A stretch of DNA of 64,000 nt from Anarhynchus alexandrinus (lineage: Eukaryota; Chordata; Aves; Charadriiformes; Charadriidae), in assembly GCA_008711295.1 (NCBI GenBank), contig VUYV01000037.1, positions 1,211,549 to 1,275,548 of the forward strand. Reading direction: 5' to 3'. Below the pieces are notes generated by a model, which saw only the letters and a list, made by a program, of their open reading frames with translations, was not told the origin of the DNA and did not search any database. This document shows, in pieces, positions 38,341 through 52,000 of this stretch (its first letter is position 1; each line of letters begins with the position of its first letter). The position numbers and the translations under genes are program-made.

Positions 38341-41300
38341 AGACCGTCTGTTACAAGATCTCTATGCTTAAAGTTCCCTGGGGTTCTTTAATGACTAATA
38401 GCCAGATTATTCACGGGTTTTATGCCTACTCCAAAAGACAACACACCACAGGTTTTGTAGAATATGGATACTCCTAACCTCATGCTGAGGTGTTGATTCA
38501 TTACAGATTTGGCAGAGTATCAATTCATTTCACTGAATAACCAACAACTTTTCTTTAAGCACTCTAACATTTCCTAGGACATCTACTGTCCAAATGCTTA
38601 CCTATTTTATTAAAAACTCTGATCAGTTTCTGAGTTCTGCAGATGAAGACATGCCAAGTTTAATTCATGAACAAAAAATGTGCATAAACAACTCAGTTCC
38701 AAACACTAAAAAAATGGATTAAAACCTTGCGTTTAGACCTATTGGGAGGTTGTTGAATACATACCATAATTTTATACTACTGAAGGCATTTTACTGTTCA
38801 GTATGTTTTCCATGTCAAGTTCTAGGACAAATTTGAGCTGATGCACAAAAAAAGTTTGAAATAGACCTCATTGCATATAAAAAGAGTCATTATGGTTCTG
38901 GGGTATCATGTCTTCAACATGGCACAATCCTAATATCCTGGTTTAGACTCTTAGAAACAATTGCGATGAAGAGGACAGATAAACAGTCTTTCTATCCAAA
39001 ATGCCTGCATTAATTTGCAAATCTGAGTAATCAGCCTAAGTTACTAAAGCTTTTTTTCACAGGTATTNTAGTGATCCACACTAGTCATCAGGTGGTTGCA
39101 AACGGAGAGCAGGCATTACAAATGCTCTATCAACTGATCCGATTTGGTCAACAACAAAATGCCCCTGCAATCTGAAGCCTTGATCATGACTCTTACCAAA
39201 TGGATCGATGGTGTCAGTTCACTGCTTGGTAGGCACGTGTTCAGATCCACTGTCATCATCCTGATGGTGCATCTGGTGAGTGACTTTCACTTCTTCCTGA
39301 GAATAACCTGCCTGTTTGCAGATGTGACACCCATTTTGTACTCAGTCATTGGCAGCAGATACCCAGCTCTCTCTCATGGACCCTTTCATTTTCTTTCAGT
39401 TAAAAGTCAAACATATAGTATAGATATTTTTAATGGAACAGAGCCTAATATAATCTAGCAAGTTGTTTGGGTTTTTTTTATAAGGGATGGATGGGAGGCA
39501 TTTGTTCATATAACGGGAAGAATGCCCTTTCTCCCCTTTAAGAAAAAGCCTGTGCCCAGAAGAAAAACCCAGTACAAGACTGTGTTCAAAGACTTCCTTC
39601 AGGACACTGGGTCAAGCTGCGTTACTTGGAGATTGTCATGGCCAACCTAGATGTCTGGTGACTGACACAACACCTGAACTGGCATCATCTGGTAAACTCA
39701 TCGACAATCTCAGCAAGGAGGATTATGACTGAGCAAATACAAAGATGGTTCATTTTCTCACACACAGAGGGGGCTTGGGGCATATCAGTAAGGTAATAAG
39801 TCAGTACAACTCCTGTTAATGCTGCTACTGTTAGAATAAGAATAACTTTCCAGGCCTGTCATTCCACGGCTTTGTGTTTAGGTCATGCTGATCCTCTGGC
39901 CCGGAAAGGAAAGAGCCAGGTCCTTTGTATCTTACTGATGAATCCTCACTGTATTTAATGGGGCAGAGCCTCACTGGCAGTTAAATCAACACAGCAAGAA
40001 GACTCTTTACTAAACAAGGTGCTTAGCCGTAGAGGACAGTGTGGATCAGTTGGGGGGAGGGGGGAGGAGGAGATGGACAGGGTAACCTCAAAAGCAGAAG
40101 GAAAAAAACCCAATGAATATAATTCTGCAGAATCTTGACTGGTACCTGTTCTTCTCCCTAATGTTTTCTTAGATTTCTTTACATTTTTTGGGGAGAAAGA
40201 AAGGGAGAGAGAAAGCTCCCACTCTTCCTTTTCTTTATGCAGAGAACACTTTTCTGGAAGGCCATTAGGATGGTGCATGGTGGTGTGAGCACCCTGTGTT
40301 AATTCAAAAACTCAGCTGGTGATCTTGAGGCAAACTTAAGGCCTGTCCAAATAAAGTGTCTGCATGTGTATTTGTACAGTGCAAAAAGTCAGTTTTGCGT
40401 GAACAGCATTTTGTTTGACAGACCCTTCACAACTTAAGTACTGTGGCCAGTCACTCTTGTGCTTTTTATTTCCTTGCTTTCTGCTTCCTTAGGAGAATTT
40501 TTCTTTTTATAGATTATTTTTTAGATCTAATATTTAAAGGCCGTCACAGTGAGGAGCTTTTCTCTGCTGACACGCTTGTGGGGGGCCTTTGGCTTTCATT
40601 TAACATTCAAGCTGGGTTTCTGGGGCGCCACTTTAAGCGCAGAACCCCCTCAGGAATAACAATCCATTTTGTTCCCTTCAAAATTTGTTGTGTCCTTCCT
40701 TACTTTCAACCAACATTTAGTAACCATCACCGACTACCTCTGTCAGCAACTCCTCCACTCCCCCACTTCCAAACACAGAAAGTACAAAAAACAGACTTAG
40801 CTTCAGAGGTGGCAGTGGTGGGGGAGAACAACCCGAGGAATGAGGAACGGTCAAGCCTGTTATTGCCAAAACACAAGAATTCAAGCTAGTGCTCAATGAA
40901 AATAAACAGGCTGTTGGAAAAGAAGGTGAAAAGTGAATCAAAGTTCTGCTGCCTCAGGGAAAATAATCTCACCATTTGCTTCATCATCTAAGCCTATCCC
41001 CAGGACAGCACCGTGGCAGGTATGTTCATCCTTACTGAGGAGAGCATATAAACATATGCTTAGAGATCAGCAAACATGCACCTTAACTAATGGCATTTCT
41101 TTGAATTGGGGCTTATACATTAAGTGCTAAGATAAAACTTCTTTAGTAGTTTATTCGCTAGCCATCTTAGGAGACAATGCCCTCTTTGACATTTAATCCC
41201 TCTATTTGTTGCTTAGTCTGGTTACCTGTGGAAAATTCACCTGGGTGCCTGACCGTCCTCCTCCCCCGACAACACCAACATGCCTCTGATGTCTAACCTG

Positions 41301-41344
41301 CCAATGTAATTCTACTCTGCACTTGAGCTTCGCTTTCTGTTTGG
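38341..41344. other. Unique non-coding DNA, about 3 kb
   Basis: No gene is recognised. It includes one ambiguous base at 39068. Frames at 39144-39458 (+), 39955-40278 (-) and 40443-40889 (+) lack recognisable domains and plausible splice context. Confidence 0.6.
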
Positions 41345-42225
41345 CGAGGTAGACACATTAGAGGGGAGAGATGCCATCCAGAGGGACCTGGACAGGCTGG
41401 AGAAGTGGGCCCAAGCCAACTTCATGCAGTTCAACAAGGCCAAGTGCAAGGTCTTACATCTGGGTCGGGGCAATCCCAAGCACAAATACAGGCTGGGCAG
41501 GGAATGGCTGGAGAGCAGCCCTGAGGAGAAGGACCTGGGGGTGCTGATCGACGAGAAGCTCAACATGAGCCAGCAATGTGCGATCGCAGCCCAGAAGGCC
41601 AACCGCATCCTGGGCTGCATCAAAAGAAGTGTGGCCAGCAGGGCGAGGAAGGTGATTCTGCCCCTCTACTCCACTCTCGTGAGACCCCACCTGGAGTACT
41701 GCAGCCAGCTCTGGAGTCCCCAACACAAGAAGGACATGGACCTGTTGGAGCGTGTCCAGAGGAGAGCCACAAGGATGATCCGAGGGCTGGAGCACCTCTC
41801 CTATGAGGAGAGTTTGAAAGAGTTGGGGCTGTTCAGCCTGGAGAAGAGAAGGCTCCGGGGAGATCTTATTGCAGCCTTCCAGTACCTAAAGGGGGCCTAC
41901 AGGAGAGCTGGGGAAGGACTTTTTACTAGGGCATGTAGTGATAGGATGAGGGGAAATGGCTTCAAACTGGAAGAGGGCAGGTTTAGATTGAACATTAGGA
42001 AGAAGTTTTTCACTTTGAGGGTGGTGAGGCACTGGAACAGGTTGCCCAGGGAGGTTGTTGAGGCGCCATCCCTGGAGGTGTTTAAGGCCAGGCTGGACGT
42101 GGCCTTGGGCAGCCTGGTGTAGTGGGAGGTGTCCCTGCCTATGGCAGGGGGGTTGGAACTCGATGATCTTCAAGGTCCTTTTCAACCTAAACCATTCTAT
42201 GATTCTACGATTCTACGATTCATGT
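41345..42225 (+). mobile_element. Young 5'-truncated CR1 LINE
   Basis: A sense-strand CR1 retrotransposon starts abruptly at about 41345, just downstream of where the FADD active-site codons would be. It runs to the terminal repeat 'gattctacgattctacgatt' at about 42200-42222. The 5' truncation is typical of target-primed reverse transcription that stopped early. The 3' untranslated part is short (about 100 bases) and contains the 'ggaactcgatgatcttcaag' block. Compared with the relics at 1870 and 28610 it is little diverged. No target-site duplication is obvious. Confidence 0.96.
41424..42122 (+). CDS. CR1 ORF2 C-terminal fragment (reverse transcriptase thumb and C-terminus)
   Basis: This open frame of 232 codons ends at a natural TAG. 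The same frame is open upstream to about 41345 ([20 protein letters not shown]), so the Met at 41424 is internal and not a true start. Recognisable blocks, in order, are 'KCKVLHLG' near residue 8, '[18 protein letters not shown]' near 34-51, '[15 protein letters not shown]' near 59-73, 'LVRPHLEYC' near 84-92, '[18 protein letters not shown]' near 107-124, '[16 protein letters not shown]' and '[19 protein letters not shown]'. In a complete CR1 this region follows the catalytic FADD palm and precedes the 3' untranslated region. The endonuclease, fingers and catalytic aspartates are missing, so the product cannot reverse transcribe. Open minus-strand frames across it are shadows. Confidence 0.93.
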   Translation: MQFNKAKCKVLHLGRGNPKHKYRLGREWLESSPEEKDLGVLIDEKLNMSQQCAIAAQKANRILGCIKRSVASRARKVILPLYSTLVRPHLEYCSQLWSPQHKKDMDLLERVQRRATRMIRGLEHLSYEESLKELGLFSLEKRRLRGDLIAAFQYLKGAYRRAGEGLFTRACSDRMRGNGFKLEEGRFRLNIRKKFFTLRVVRHWNRLPREVVEAPSLEVFKARLDVALGSLV

Positions 42226-45200
42226 GCACCAAGAGTCGCCCAAGTGGAGTTGCTGAAGGGTAAGGCAGTGTAAAACCAATAGAAAACAGTGTAAAACAAG
42301 TGTAAATACAGGTCCTAGCCTCTCTTTACCACTTGCACCCTGTGTAATCGTTCACACCATCATCACATGAAATGCACATACTTAAAACTCTTTCTGCAAG
42401 CTCCACTCTGAATCACTTGGCAGAGGTGCAAATGACAAAGTAAGGTATAAGGCTGTGAAAAAAATAATAATCATGATGTCTTGGTCTATTCCTGTTACCT
42501 GCTACACATTACTCTTCTTCTGCAGAATCACTCTGATTTACAGCTGGGTGAGCAAGACGCCAGTTGGAAAGACAGCAGCAGGTACGACTGGCAGACGGTC
42601 ACCCCTCTGCAGCTGTCGGTGCAGCCCCTTCTCCAAACCGCTGCAGAAGCAGAAATCTGTGCACAGAGGAGGGGAGAATGCCCTCCATTACCTGTAGCTG
42701 AAGTACAAATTTGAGGTAAGCAGGTTGGCGTGCAGCTGACACCCAACAGAGGCCTCAAAAGCACTGAGCTTTGTTTGCAGAGGGATGAGCAGGGTTTGGG
42801 CAGATTCACCTGTGTTTTGCTACTTGGATGTCTTTGGGCATGTGGTCACACCCTGGTTACAAAAGATGTAAATCTGGCAAGTCTGAGGGGGGGATTGCCT
42901 TTGTGTGGAATAGATGGCATAAGGGTGAGGTAGGACAAGGTGCCATTCCCCACGTTTCCCCAGCTACGTCTTCTTTCTCCAGCTGGAAATACTGAGCTAA
43001 AGCAGCTGGGGGTCTTAGGCCATTTTTTGTGTCATTTCTGGATACCCAGCAATGTTTGCTAAACATCTGGAAACATGGGGCTGGCTTGGCCTATGCACAA
43101 GTGCAGATCAGATGGGCTCTAAAGGCGTACACAGTCAGACTAATACACCCATGTCCAGTGAGATGTACTCAGCAGACCCAGTGGCTCACCACTGGTGTGG
43201 GAAGAGAGAAGGGTCTTGTATTTCTCTCCAGGAAAGTCCAGAAAAAAGAGAATATTTTGGCTGTGGTGTTAGAAGGGCCACTGTGCTTGCAAAGCCTCTG
43301 CCAAAGCTGCACAGCAGGGCAGCCCCTGTGAGCAGGGAATATTGCTCCTGTGCTTTGGAGAGCCAGGTTCCGGAAGCTTCGCTTCCTGACACAGTCTTTT
43401 CTGCAGCATCCCTTAAGAGCAAAACAGATTTCTTCTGCTTTCACATCATGCTATACACAGATATGTGGTTTATTTGAGATCAGCTGTGTTACAGTTTGTG
43501 TTGGCTGTATCAAAATCAGATGGCAGCTTATAACATCCATGTGTGGGTGTCTGACCCGAAAGCAACGAGGAAAAAAAAAAAAAAAAGAAATTTACCTGCA
43601 TCATCAAGTTGGCGTGCAAAAATAAAACCAGCAGGTAGGAAACACTGCTCACGGGGGATGATCACAAAAACGTGCCAGCATCAGGTGCTGCATTGTGCTG
43701 AAGCTGCTGTAACAAACACGCTGTCAGTGGAAACAGCTGAAGAACTGTAATTGCTTGGTTTTTCTCAAACTTTAGCCTGTACCACTGAAAAAAGTAAAAA
43801 CTTTGTTGAGTGTATACTGTGGGCCTGAAAAGCCTTCCTTGTAGATTACCCTCCATCTGAAAGAAAACTATAAATCCTCTAACTCCATTTCACTTCATGG
43901 AGCCCAAATGCCTTCAAGGAACCATTCAATATTTGTGGCATTTAGTAGAGAATTGTTGTAAACAACCACTTAAATGAAGATTAGGCACTTTTAAACAAAA
44001 TGCATCACTAATCACCACCCCCTGACAAAGTCACCTTAAGTGCAGCTCATTTCTTTAAAACCTTATGGAAAACTGTTTGAAAGTTTTGAGCACCCATCCA
44101 AGCACAGCTGCCCAGAAGCTGTGGGCAGGAAACCCGCTTTCCCCAGCCCGACGCGGGACCTACACATCCATCAGGCAGGACCTTCCACATCCTCTCCTCA
44201 GGGCCAAATGTACAGAGTTTGAACAACTAGGATAAAGGCATAAGATCTTATTTGGTATAAGATATCAGATGAACTGGTATTCTCTGGGGTCTTTCTTAAT
44301 TTTTTAATCAGGTTGGTTTTATTTCCTTGCTTCCCGCTAACAGCCTTGCTGTGTTGCGATCTGAGCTGGAAATCCATAAAGTTATCTCATCACCACCATA
44401 TTTCAGAAAGTAACTAGTTCTTCTTTCATGACGTAAAGCCTTCAAGTTTTTCCCTGGGAACCACATTTCTAGCAGATACCTTGGCAACAGACAGTGCCTT
44501 GGTCTGATCCTTATAAGGCTTTAATCAGAATGATTTTTGAAAACATGGATTAAGCTCCATCTATGCTATAAAGAAACCATTTTTCATTAAGCCATTTTCA
44601 ACCAAACTGCATTCACTCAGGACACTAAATCATGCAAACAGAATATAAATCACTTAGAGGCTCTATAAATCATGTTAGTCACTGATAAAAAAAAAAAAAA
44701 AGATTAAAGTATTCATTTTAAAATGAGCTAAAAAAAAAAAAGCATTTCCTGCATCTTCATTGCCCAGTGCAGCCTCATTTAACTGGGCTGAAACCTATGT
44801 CGGGCAGGAGGTTTTAAAAACTGAGGTAAAAATTGCTAGAAGTGGTCAGGAATTTTTGGACTAGCCTTTTTTTTTTCCCCCTCCCTCCACCCACAATGAA
44901 AAAAAAGCAGTCATCTGTCAAAACTGAAATTGATTGATAGCAAAGGTTTGTTTTCAACACGTTTCTAAGCTTTAAAAAAATTCAAAAGAACCTTTGAATG
45001 ATCAAGAACTGCTGTTTTGACATTTTTTAAAGTGAAAAGTTTTATTTTCTAATTGAAAGAAACAAGTGAAAACCCCACGTTCCTTTTGTACTAAAAAGAG
45101 GCAACTGCTTAGAAAGGTCACAATCAAAATATACTCTTTGAACATTATTAAAGTAAAATATTTAGTTTGGCCCCATCTTGATTTCATTTTGGAGATTTTC

Positions 45201-45820
45201 ATCCAAGTTTTAAAAGGAACTCTCATTCCTGGTGGGAGATAGGAAAAATACTGGAATTCTTGAAAACTCTGGCAGAGTGAAGAAGCTCATTCCATCCAGG
45301 TTCAGTAGCTCTTTCTCTTGCTCCAGTTCCACTGGAAGGGCACTCAAGACTGTCTGTTTCTTGACTCGCTTTAAGATGGCTGTAAAGTAGAAATGAAGTT
45401 GCTTGTGGGCTTTAATTTTCAAGAACCCAGAGATGCGTAAGTGAAATTCCAATCATCAGCTTGGGTCAACCAGAGCAGCAGCTGGTCAGCTTGGCTAGGC
45501 TTAAAGGTCAGGCTTTATGTTTGATGCATCACACAAGCATTTGCTGAGGTAACAAATCTGGCCCTATGTCTAAATGCGAATGTGAACGATATTGGCTACA
45601 GTGCTACCTGTGTTGGCCATTGCTCTGCTAAGTTGTTTTGGTTTTTTTTTTTTTCCATTAATGTACCTTCTGAGTCCATTTTAAAGAGAAACTAACAAGT
45701 CAGCCATTGATTTACCATGGGACCCATTAGCAGCAGGCATTCAAAACTGCAGACCATTTACTTTAGCTGTATTATGGTCCTGCTGGTATCAATCACCATA
45801 ACATCACAGACATCAGCAGG
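42226..45820. other. Unique non-coding DNA, about 3.6 kb
   Basis: Overlapping chance frames occur on both strands at 42455-43480. Poly-A runs lie at 43571-43586 (16 A) and 44687-44701 (15 A). No retroelement body is recognisable upstream of either run. No gene is recognised. Confidence 0.55.
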
Positions 45821-45853
45821 GCTGCACCAATTTATATGATCTGAGGATCTGCC
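45821..45853 (+). repeat. Half copy of the palindromic ancient repeat
   Basis: The bases 'gctgcaccaatttatatgat' followed by 'ctgaggatctgcc' match the right arm of the palindromic repeat ('ctacaccaatttacaccagc' then 'tgaggatctggcc'). The left arm is absent or decayed. Confidence 0.5.
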
Positions 45854-46095
45854 TTCTTACCTTTACCGAGGTATTTGCAGTAATTCAGCCTTGATTCTGA
45901 GAGCGGTTATTTGCAGCTGGGCCCCTCGTAGAGCCCCAGTGAAATAAAATTAGGTGAAGCAATTTCTAAGGCAATTTAAGGCCATTAAACATGACCGAAA
46001 AGTGATTAACATTGTTTGTGTGATTTATTGCCCTGGCTGAGCACTGTTTGGTTGAAAATGACTTAGTCAAAAATGCTTTTACATGCAGCAGGGAG
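45854..46095. promoter_or_regulatory. Candidate conserved non-coding element
   Basis: Transposon-free sequence carries clustered sites such as 'ggccattaaac', 'gtgattaacattgtttgtg' and 'tgatttattg'. These read like homeodomain, SOX and forkhead sites. Some of it may derive from the neighbouring ancient repeat. Composition-based suggestion only. Confidence 0.22.
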
Positions 46096-49000
46096 AGGAC
46101 TTAATCCATGCTTTCAAAAACACTGATTTTAGCCAAATATGGAGGGTCAGAAACAGGCACTCTGATCATTACTGAAGTCGTGGCCCGAGGTATTCTTCTA
46201 AGGAAGCAACAGGGGTCTCATTTCACACCTAGCCCTGAAACCAGCAGGTCTCCACCTGTAAACTGTGATGCAGTGTCAGAGGATTCCTAAGAAACCCCCC
46301 ACTTTCTGCAGTTAAGTTTCATTCTTACGGGAGGCAGTTTGCAATGTAGAAACGGACTGACGGCTGCCGATTTGTGGAATCACCGCAGCGTATCATAAAC
46401 TCTCCCCCTGTCTGCCCCAGTGGTCTCCCCCCCTCAGCCTTTCCAAAATGAGGAAACTCCTTTTGGGGAATATCTACATGCACAGCTCCCTACCAAAGGC
46501 AAAAAAAAATGCCTTACGTATAAAAGACAATATTTGCAATGCTCTCAAATCCAAATACTGTTTTCTGACAGTGTGCCTCTGTCACTGTTTCTTAACTATG
46601 TAGGAGAGGGCTGTGCAGGAGAACCCTTGGAAAGCGGCTTCTAATTGCTTAGGCTGTGCACCAATTTAAAAATCACCTCATTCAACATTTCTCTGGCCTA
46701 GATTTGTTTGCTCCCACTGCCAGATGCAACTTCGTGGCACCTGCTCACCTTCTGATTCGGAAGTGAGCTGGCAACACCTGTTCTGATTTAATTCGATGAA
46801 GGAAAATCACTGCACGTCCCCTAGCAGCAAGGATCCATTATCGGTAACTACATTATCTGCAGCGTACTAAACATTTGCTCTGAACACGCTTACAGGAAGA
46901 TAAGCAAAATAATAGGAAGCATCTCGGTAAGCAGTTGCCAATCTAAACTTTCCCCTCTGCAGGAACACCTAGCTGTGTGGGCAGGAGGGAGGAAAAGCGA
47001 GTTTACCATCAGGCTTTTGAAACCTGTAGATGAATGCAGATAATAAATCTGCATTAACGGGTGAGGACTTTTAGCTCTACTCAAGAGGACATCTGCAGGA
47101 GGTGGAGAACTGATTTGGGGCTGCAAGAAAAGAATATGCTTAGTGGTTGCAGCTGTAAGAGAGAGAGGTGGTGTAGTTTATGACAGTGGGTTATCACGTT
47201 TCTCCAAAGGATGCTTGTCAGAGCTACGTATGTGGGAAAAGCAAGTGACTCCTCTGGGTCGTGGGCACTGTGGGGCATACAGCTGTGCAGCTCACTGCTT
47301 TTGCATCAGTGGGTTGCAGGACTATTGCGATCTCCTGGCTGCTGCTGTGCTTGTCGTTGGGATTTCAGGAATTGAAAAAATGTCATGAGCGAAATAAAAA
47401 GCCCTTTTGGTAGTGTAGGAAAATAGACCCAAAAGGTCCCCTGAAAGGAAATCCATATTGCGTGTGAAGAGCACAGGCACAGCTTTAGAAAAGATTTCAT
47501 TTTTGAGTCTCCCAAAGTCTGCAACAATGCTCAGTTAATGCATCGGTAGGCACTAAGGCTTGCCTTCTCCTAAACGTGCCCATTTCCCAACCAGTAACTA
47601 CTCAGTGCACTGCTGCTTTTCCCTCTTCCTCACATCTCGCAGCCCCAGGAATGTCCAGGTCCCTCTCAGAGCCAAGCACATCACAGTTCCCACTCTTAAC
47701 TTGTTCACCAGCAAACCCCGCTTCATACTCTGTCTCAAACCAAATCAGACAACAGACCTAAAAACTACGGAGTGGAGGTGTTTTCTCAGAGAGACGTGTC
47801 AGTCTGGGGAGCTCAGTGCAGCATCCGCAGGCACACTACACTGCTGACCCTTCACACAGCCCCTAGACTTTAATTTCACTCCTGTTCCTACAGCAGCCTC
47901 AGAGCTGTTTATCTGTGTCAGGACATAGCAGCAGACAGTGCAGCGCTGCTCGCTGTTCACCACGTCCTGTTTGACTCAGCTACCACCCTCTTTTTTTTTT
48001 AACAGCTCAGTTTTGCAAAGCTCAACAGTGAAACTGCAACCAAACGTAGTTCACATAAGGGGAGAATTACCTCAGAGGCATTAAGAGAGAGCAAAAGCTT
48101 GCATCAGCTTTTGCGCAGGCACAGCAGCTGACATATGGCACAACGCAACAAGCAACCAAACCCAGAGCTATTTGGCAGTGACCTACACATCTGCTGGAGT
48201 AAGAACCGGGGCCTTAGGGCACAGTTCAAGCCGAGCTAGTCTGAATGAGAAAAAGCAACTTCCCCATCCTTTCTTACAGTGCATACATCTGCGGCGCAGC
48301 TAATATTGGGAAGGGGCCCATAGCTATTATAACAACTTATGTTATAAAACAGAACTCTAGAATTACATTGTGGGGTTTTCTACCTAATGCTGGATTAAAT
48401 TTACTTTGTGTTCAAGTTAGAAAGTATTTTTTTAATTAATATTTTCCCATAACTAGTAGACTGAAGATTCATTCCGGAGTCCCACAACAGTCAAGCCCAA
48501 ACACTCTGTTTTACTTTTCTAGCAAGAAATGGTGCTTAAACAAAACCTCCCCCCTTGGCAATGCCAAGCTGATACAGGGGGTTTGGGAACTGGTGAGCAG
48601 AAAGACAAATTTTAGTTGTAAAGGAATGAGGATTAGGATTTAGCAGTGGCCTGAAGGTGTGGAGTTAAAGAAAGGGGAAAATCAAGGTAATACACCTGGG
48701 GAGCATGGAAAGAGCAATATGAATAAGGAATACGCTTTTTGCCACAATGAATTTAAGTGACTGGCAATAGTATCTGGAAAGGCAGACACTAGGGAGGCAG
48801 GCAGAGGTGGGAAAGTAATTCGAAATGCATTGCCATAGAGATCTGAGATGTGCTGATGCAGGGATAACACAAAGTGGATGTGAGAGAGGGGCTGTCGTGA
48901 TACCAATGGAAAGCAAGAGGTAAAGACTGCCACAGGAGAAGAGAAGGTGTGGAGAGGAGGATAGGCATATGGTAGGAAAAGGCTGAAGGAGGACAGAGAT

Positions 49001-52000
49001 TTGAGAAGAAAAAGGTATCTGCCAGTATTGAAACTGGTAAAGAAGTTCAAAGATGAAATCACCTAAACAGGCTTACCTCAGAGCACGTTTGTATAAAGGG
49101 AACTGTTTGGTGCCTGACTCATATCATCAGGAGACATAATTCAGTCACAAGCTTTCTGTCACAAAAGGGCTGAAACTGTAACGTATATTTTCCAATTATC
49201 AGTTATGATTGAACTACGAGCAACACTTCCCTCCCATGCTGAAAGAAGCTGCAAGCAGTAGTCAGGGTGTTACTCCATTCTCCTCTGAAATTGTAGTCCT
49301 CTTTCTCACATGATTCAGAGAGTTGACTGGCTTGTGGTTTCAGGTTTTTTTTTCTTTATTTGGAAAAAAAGTCTGCTGACATTGGCAGTGTGACTTGAGC
49401 AGGTTCCTCTTTTCTCTGAAGGTCTTGCACTATCTCCCTGAGACACAAGACCAATTCACACTGGGAAGTGCATACTAATGCAAAGCAGGATGAGACAGCA
49501 GCCGAGAACTCCCTTGTGATGGGACGGCAATGACACAAGCGCATGAAGCTGCCAGGAACCTCACAGGGTAAGTCCTGGAGTGAGGTAAGGGGGGTTGCTA
49601 CTTCCGACAGAGTGAAGTCACTTGAAAGATGCAGAAATTTCCAAAATTGGGAACAATGGGTTCCTGGAGGTGAACGATTCATAGCAGGCAGAAAAAATTC
49701 AGGAAGAAGAGAATTATTTCCTTTGGGAGGTATTTTCAGTGAAATTGGCCCAGCTTCATAAAACCCAGGAAACTATGGTTTTTCCTGCAACAAATCTTTG
49801 TCACAGCAAATCAGTCAGACCTACGACCAAGTAAGAAGTTACACTGCTAGGAGAAATATCTTGCGTCGGGAAACCAGCTTACTTCTAGGCCCCAAAGGAC
49901 AGCAAAAAAATATAACTTTGTGGTGAACTCAGCCAATACATTAGTTTTCTGGGCTGGTTCAGGAGGACCCCAGTCAGCTTCCAGGAATTTCTGGCTATAA
50001 GCCCTGCTCTTTGGAAGTCAGCAGGAAGGGAAGAAAAGAAAAGAAACAGTCTGCCATATGATGAAAAGAGAAAAGAAAACCCAGAGGACTAACAAGAAAA
50101 GCCCAGTGGTAACCATGTAAATCCCAGCTCTGAAATGGGGAAGTTCACAGTCACTTCACCACATCATGCAGAAAATCCCTAGAGTAATCCAAGGAAGAAG
50201 GGAGCGCTCATCGTCATCATCATCTCTCTCTGTCACACACACATGCAAGCACAAACATGCATGCTAATTCAGGTTTGCACATATACATACTTCTGCCTCT
50301 TGGGATCAAAAGAGGTACAAAAGGTAGAAAAGCCTTAATTCCTCAATGCAGAAGGGTGTCCGTGTGCAATGCTGAGCTACAGCACCCTTCAGTGAAGTGC
50401 TTGTTGGACAGCAAGACAGTAAGAATAACACCGTCTGCTGCAGAAGGCCTTAGGGAGGAAACCATTACACACGAGTGCAGAGCCACTCTTTTATCCATAA
50501 TACCAAACACTCAGAGAGGAGGAAGTGTTTCCCTTCCTTCTCAGAGATGTGTGAAGGTGAACAACCTTCAGTACCATTTTATAGAGGCGGACACGCTCAC
50601 AAATGTTGCCACATAGGCAATCATTGATATATCTGGACATAAGAGGCAAGTCTAATTCACTAGGTCATGTTGTTTTTCACATACATTAGGCTTTCCCTCA
50701 TGACTCTGTAAAAACAAGCAAGATGCAGAGTCCTCGACACTACCTCAATGTTCTCAGTGATTACAAGAAGGGGGTACACATTTTCCTTCAATAAAACTCT
50801 GTTTCCTTCAGTGATGTTGGGACACTGGGTAAAAGACTGTTGTGCTGACCACCTTCTCCAAAACAAACCCTTGAGAGACCCTGGAAAAGCTGCAATGAAA
50901 GTACCTCATTGAAGGCTATGATATCCCATATTAAAAATACATAATTTCATAGTAATTACATATATTACATAATACAAATCCCTTCTACATCAGGTAAAGA
51001 AAGGTATTCCCGCTGTCAAGTGCAGAAGTCTGATTTGATTTTTTACAACACAACGCTCTCCAGAGCAAGCAAATTTGGTTTGGCTTTCTGCAGAATACAA
51101 TGATAGGCTTAAAGCAGAAGAATCTGATGAAGGATTCAACAGTATCTCTCTGCAAATTATACTCTGGGGTTTGCATTTTTCTCTCTATTTGATGGGGTGG
51201 GGGGAAGAGACAACTGTATAGAACAGGACTAGAAGAAAATATTTCAGTAAAAAAATACAATTCAAAAAAAGTTCCATATAATTCAGAGAGCAAGTATGTG
51301 CAGAGTTGATTAGTGGTGGGCAAAAAATGGGGGAGAATTAGGGAACTGGGAGAGAATGAGGGAATGATCTAGCTGGTTTTTGTGGGCTCCAGTTAATACG
51401 GTACGATGCACTCTGGAGATGAGAGTGCATGCGTCTGTTTCCTAATGACTATATTTGATTCTGCAGCTGATAGAAAAGAAACAGATGCAGCCACTAAGAG
51501 GCTGGGCCACTGCACGGGCTGACACAATTTACAATATTAATATATCTATATAGAGAAGTCTGCTCATTCAGCACAATCATGCTTTTCTTGATTAGTTCCG
51601 TCACTATCCAGGTTTTTCTCACTGTTATAGTTTCTTTTAATTGTGCTCACCCTTCTCTGCCCCAGCCTGACCTGACTATGTTTGGAGAACAAACACCTCT
51701 AAATCTTTTTTGCATTTATACTGTGAAGCCTAACAAGCATCTTCATTAAAAATCTAAGACATCATTAAGGTATTGTTTCTCATATTGTCAATTGTAATAG
51801 GGAACACCGAATGTACATTGTATTACTTAGTTTTTCATTTGTTTTCCCTAGAGCAAAGCAGGAGAGGATAGGGAAGCAGGCAAAGCAATAAACAGGAGCT
51901 TTTTGTTTGTTTGTTTGTTTCATAGCTGGATGGTCTTCAGACACCTGCTTCATGTATCTAGTGACGTGCCTTCCCTCCAGCTTCCTAATACCTGATAGTC

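Noticed and set aside
41454..41795. 113-codon minus-strand frame inside the CR1
   Set aside because: Shadow of the sense-strand CR1 ORF2 frame.
43571..43586. Poly-A run as a processed pseudogene or retroelement tail (likewise 44687-44701 and 55485-55501)
   Set aside because: No cDNA-like or retroelement body could be recognised upstream of any of these runs.
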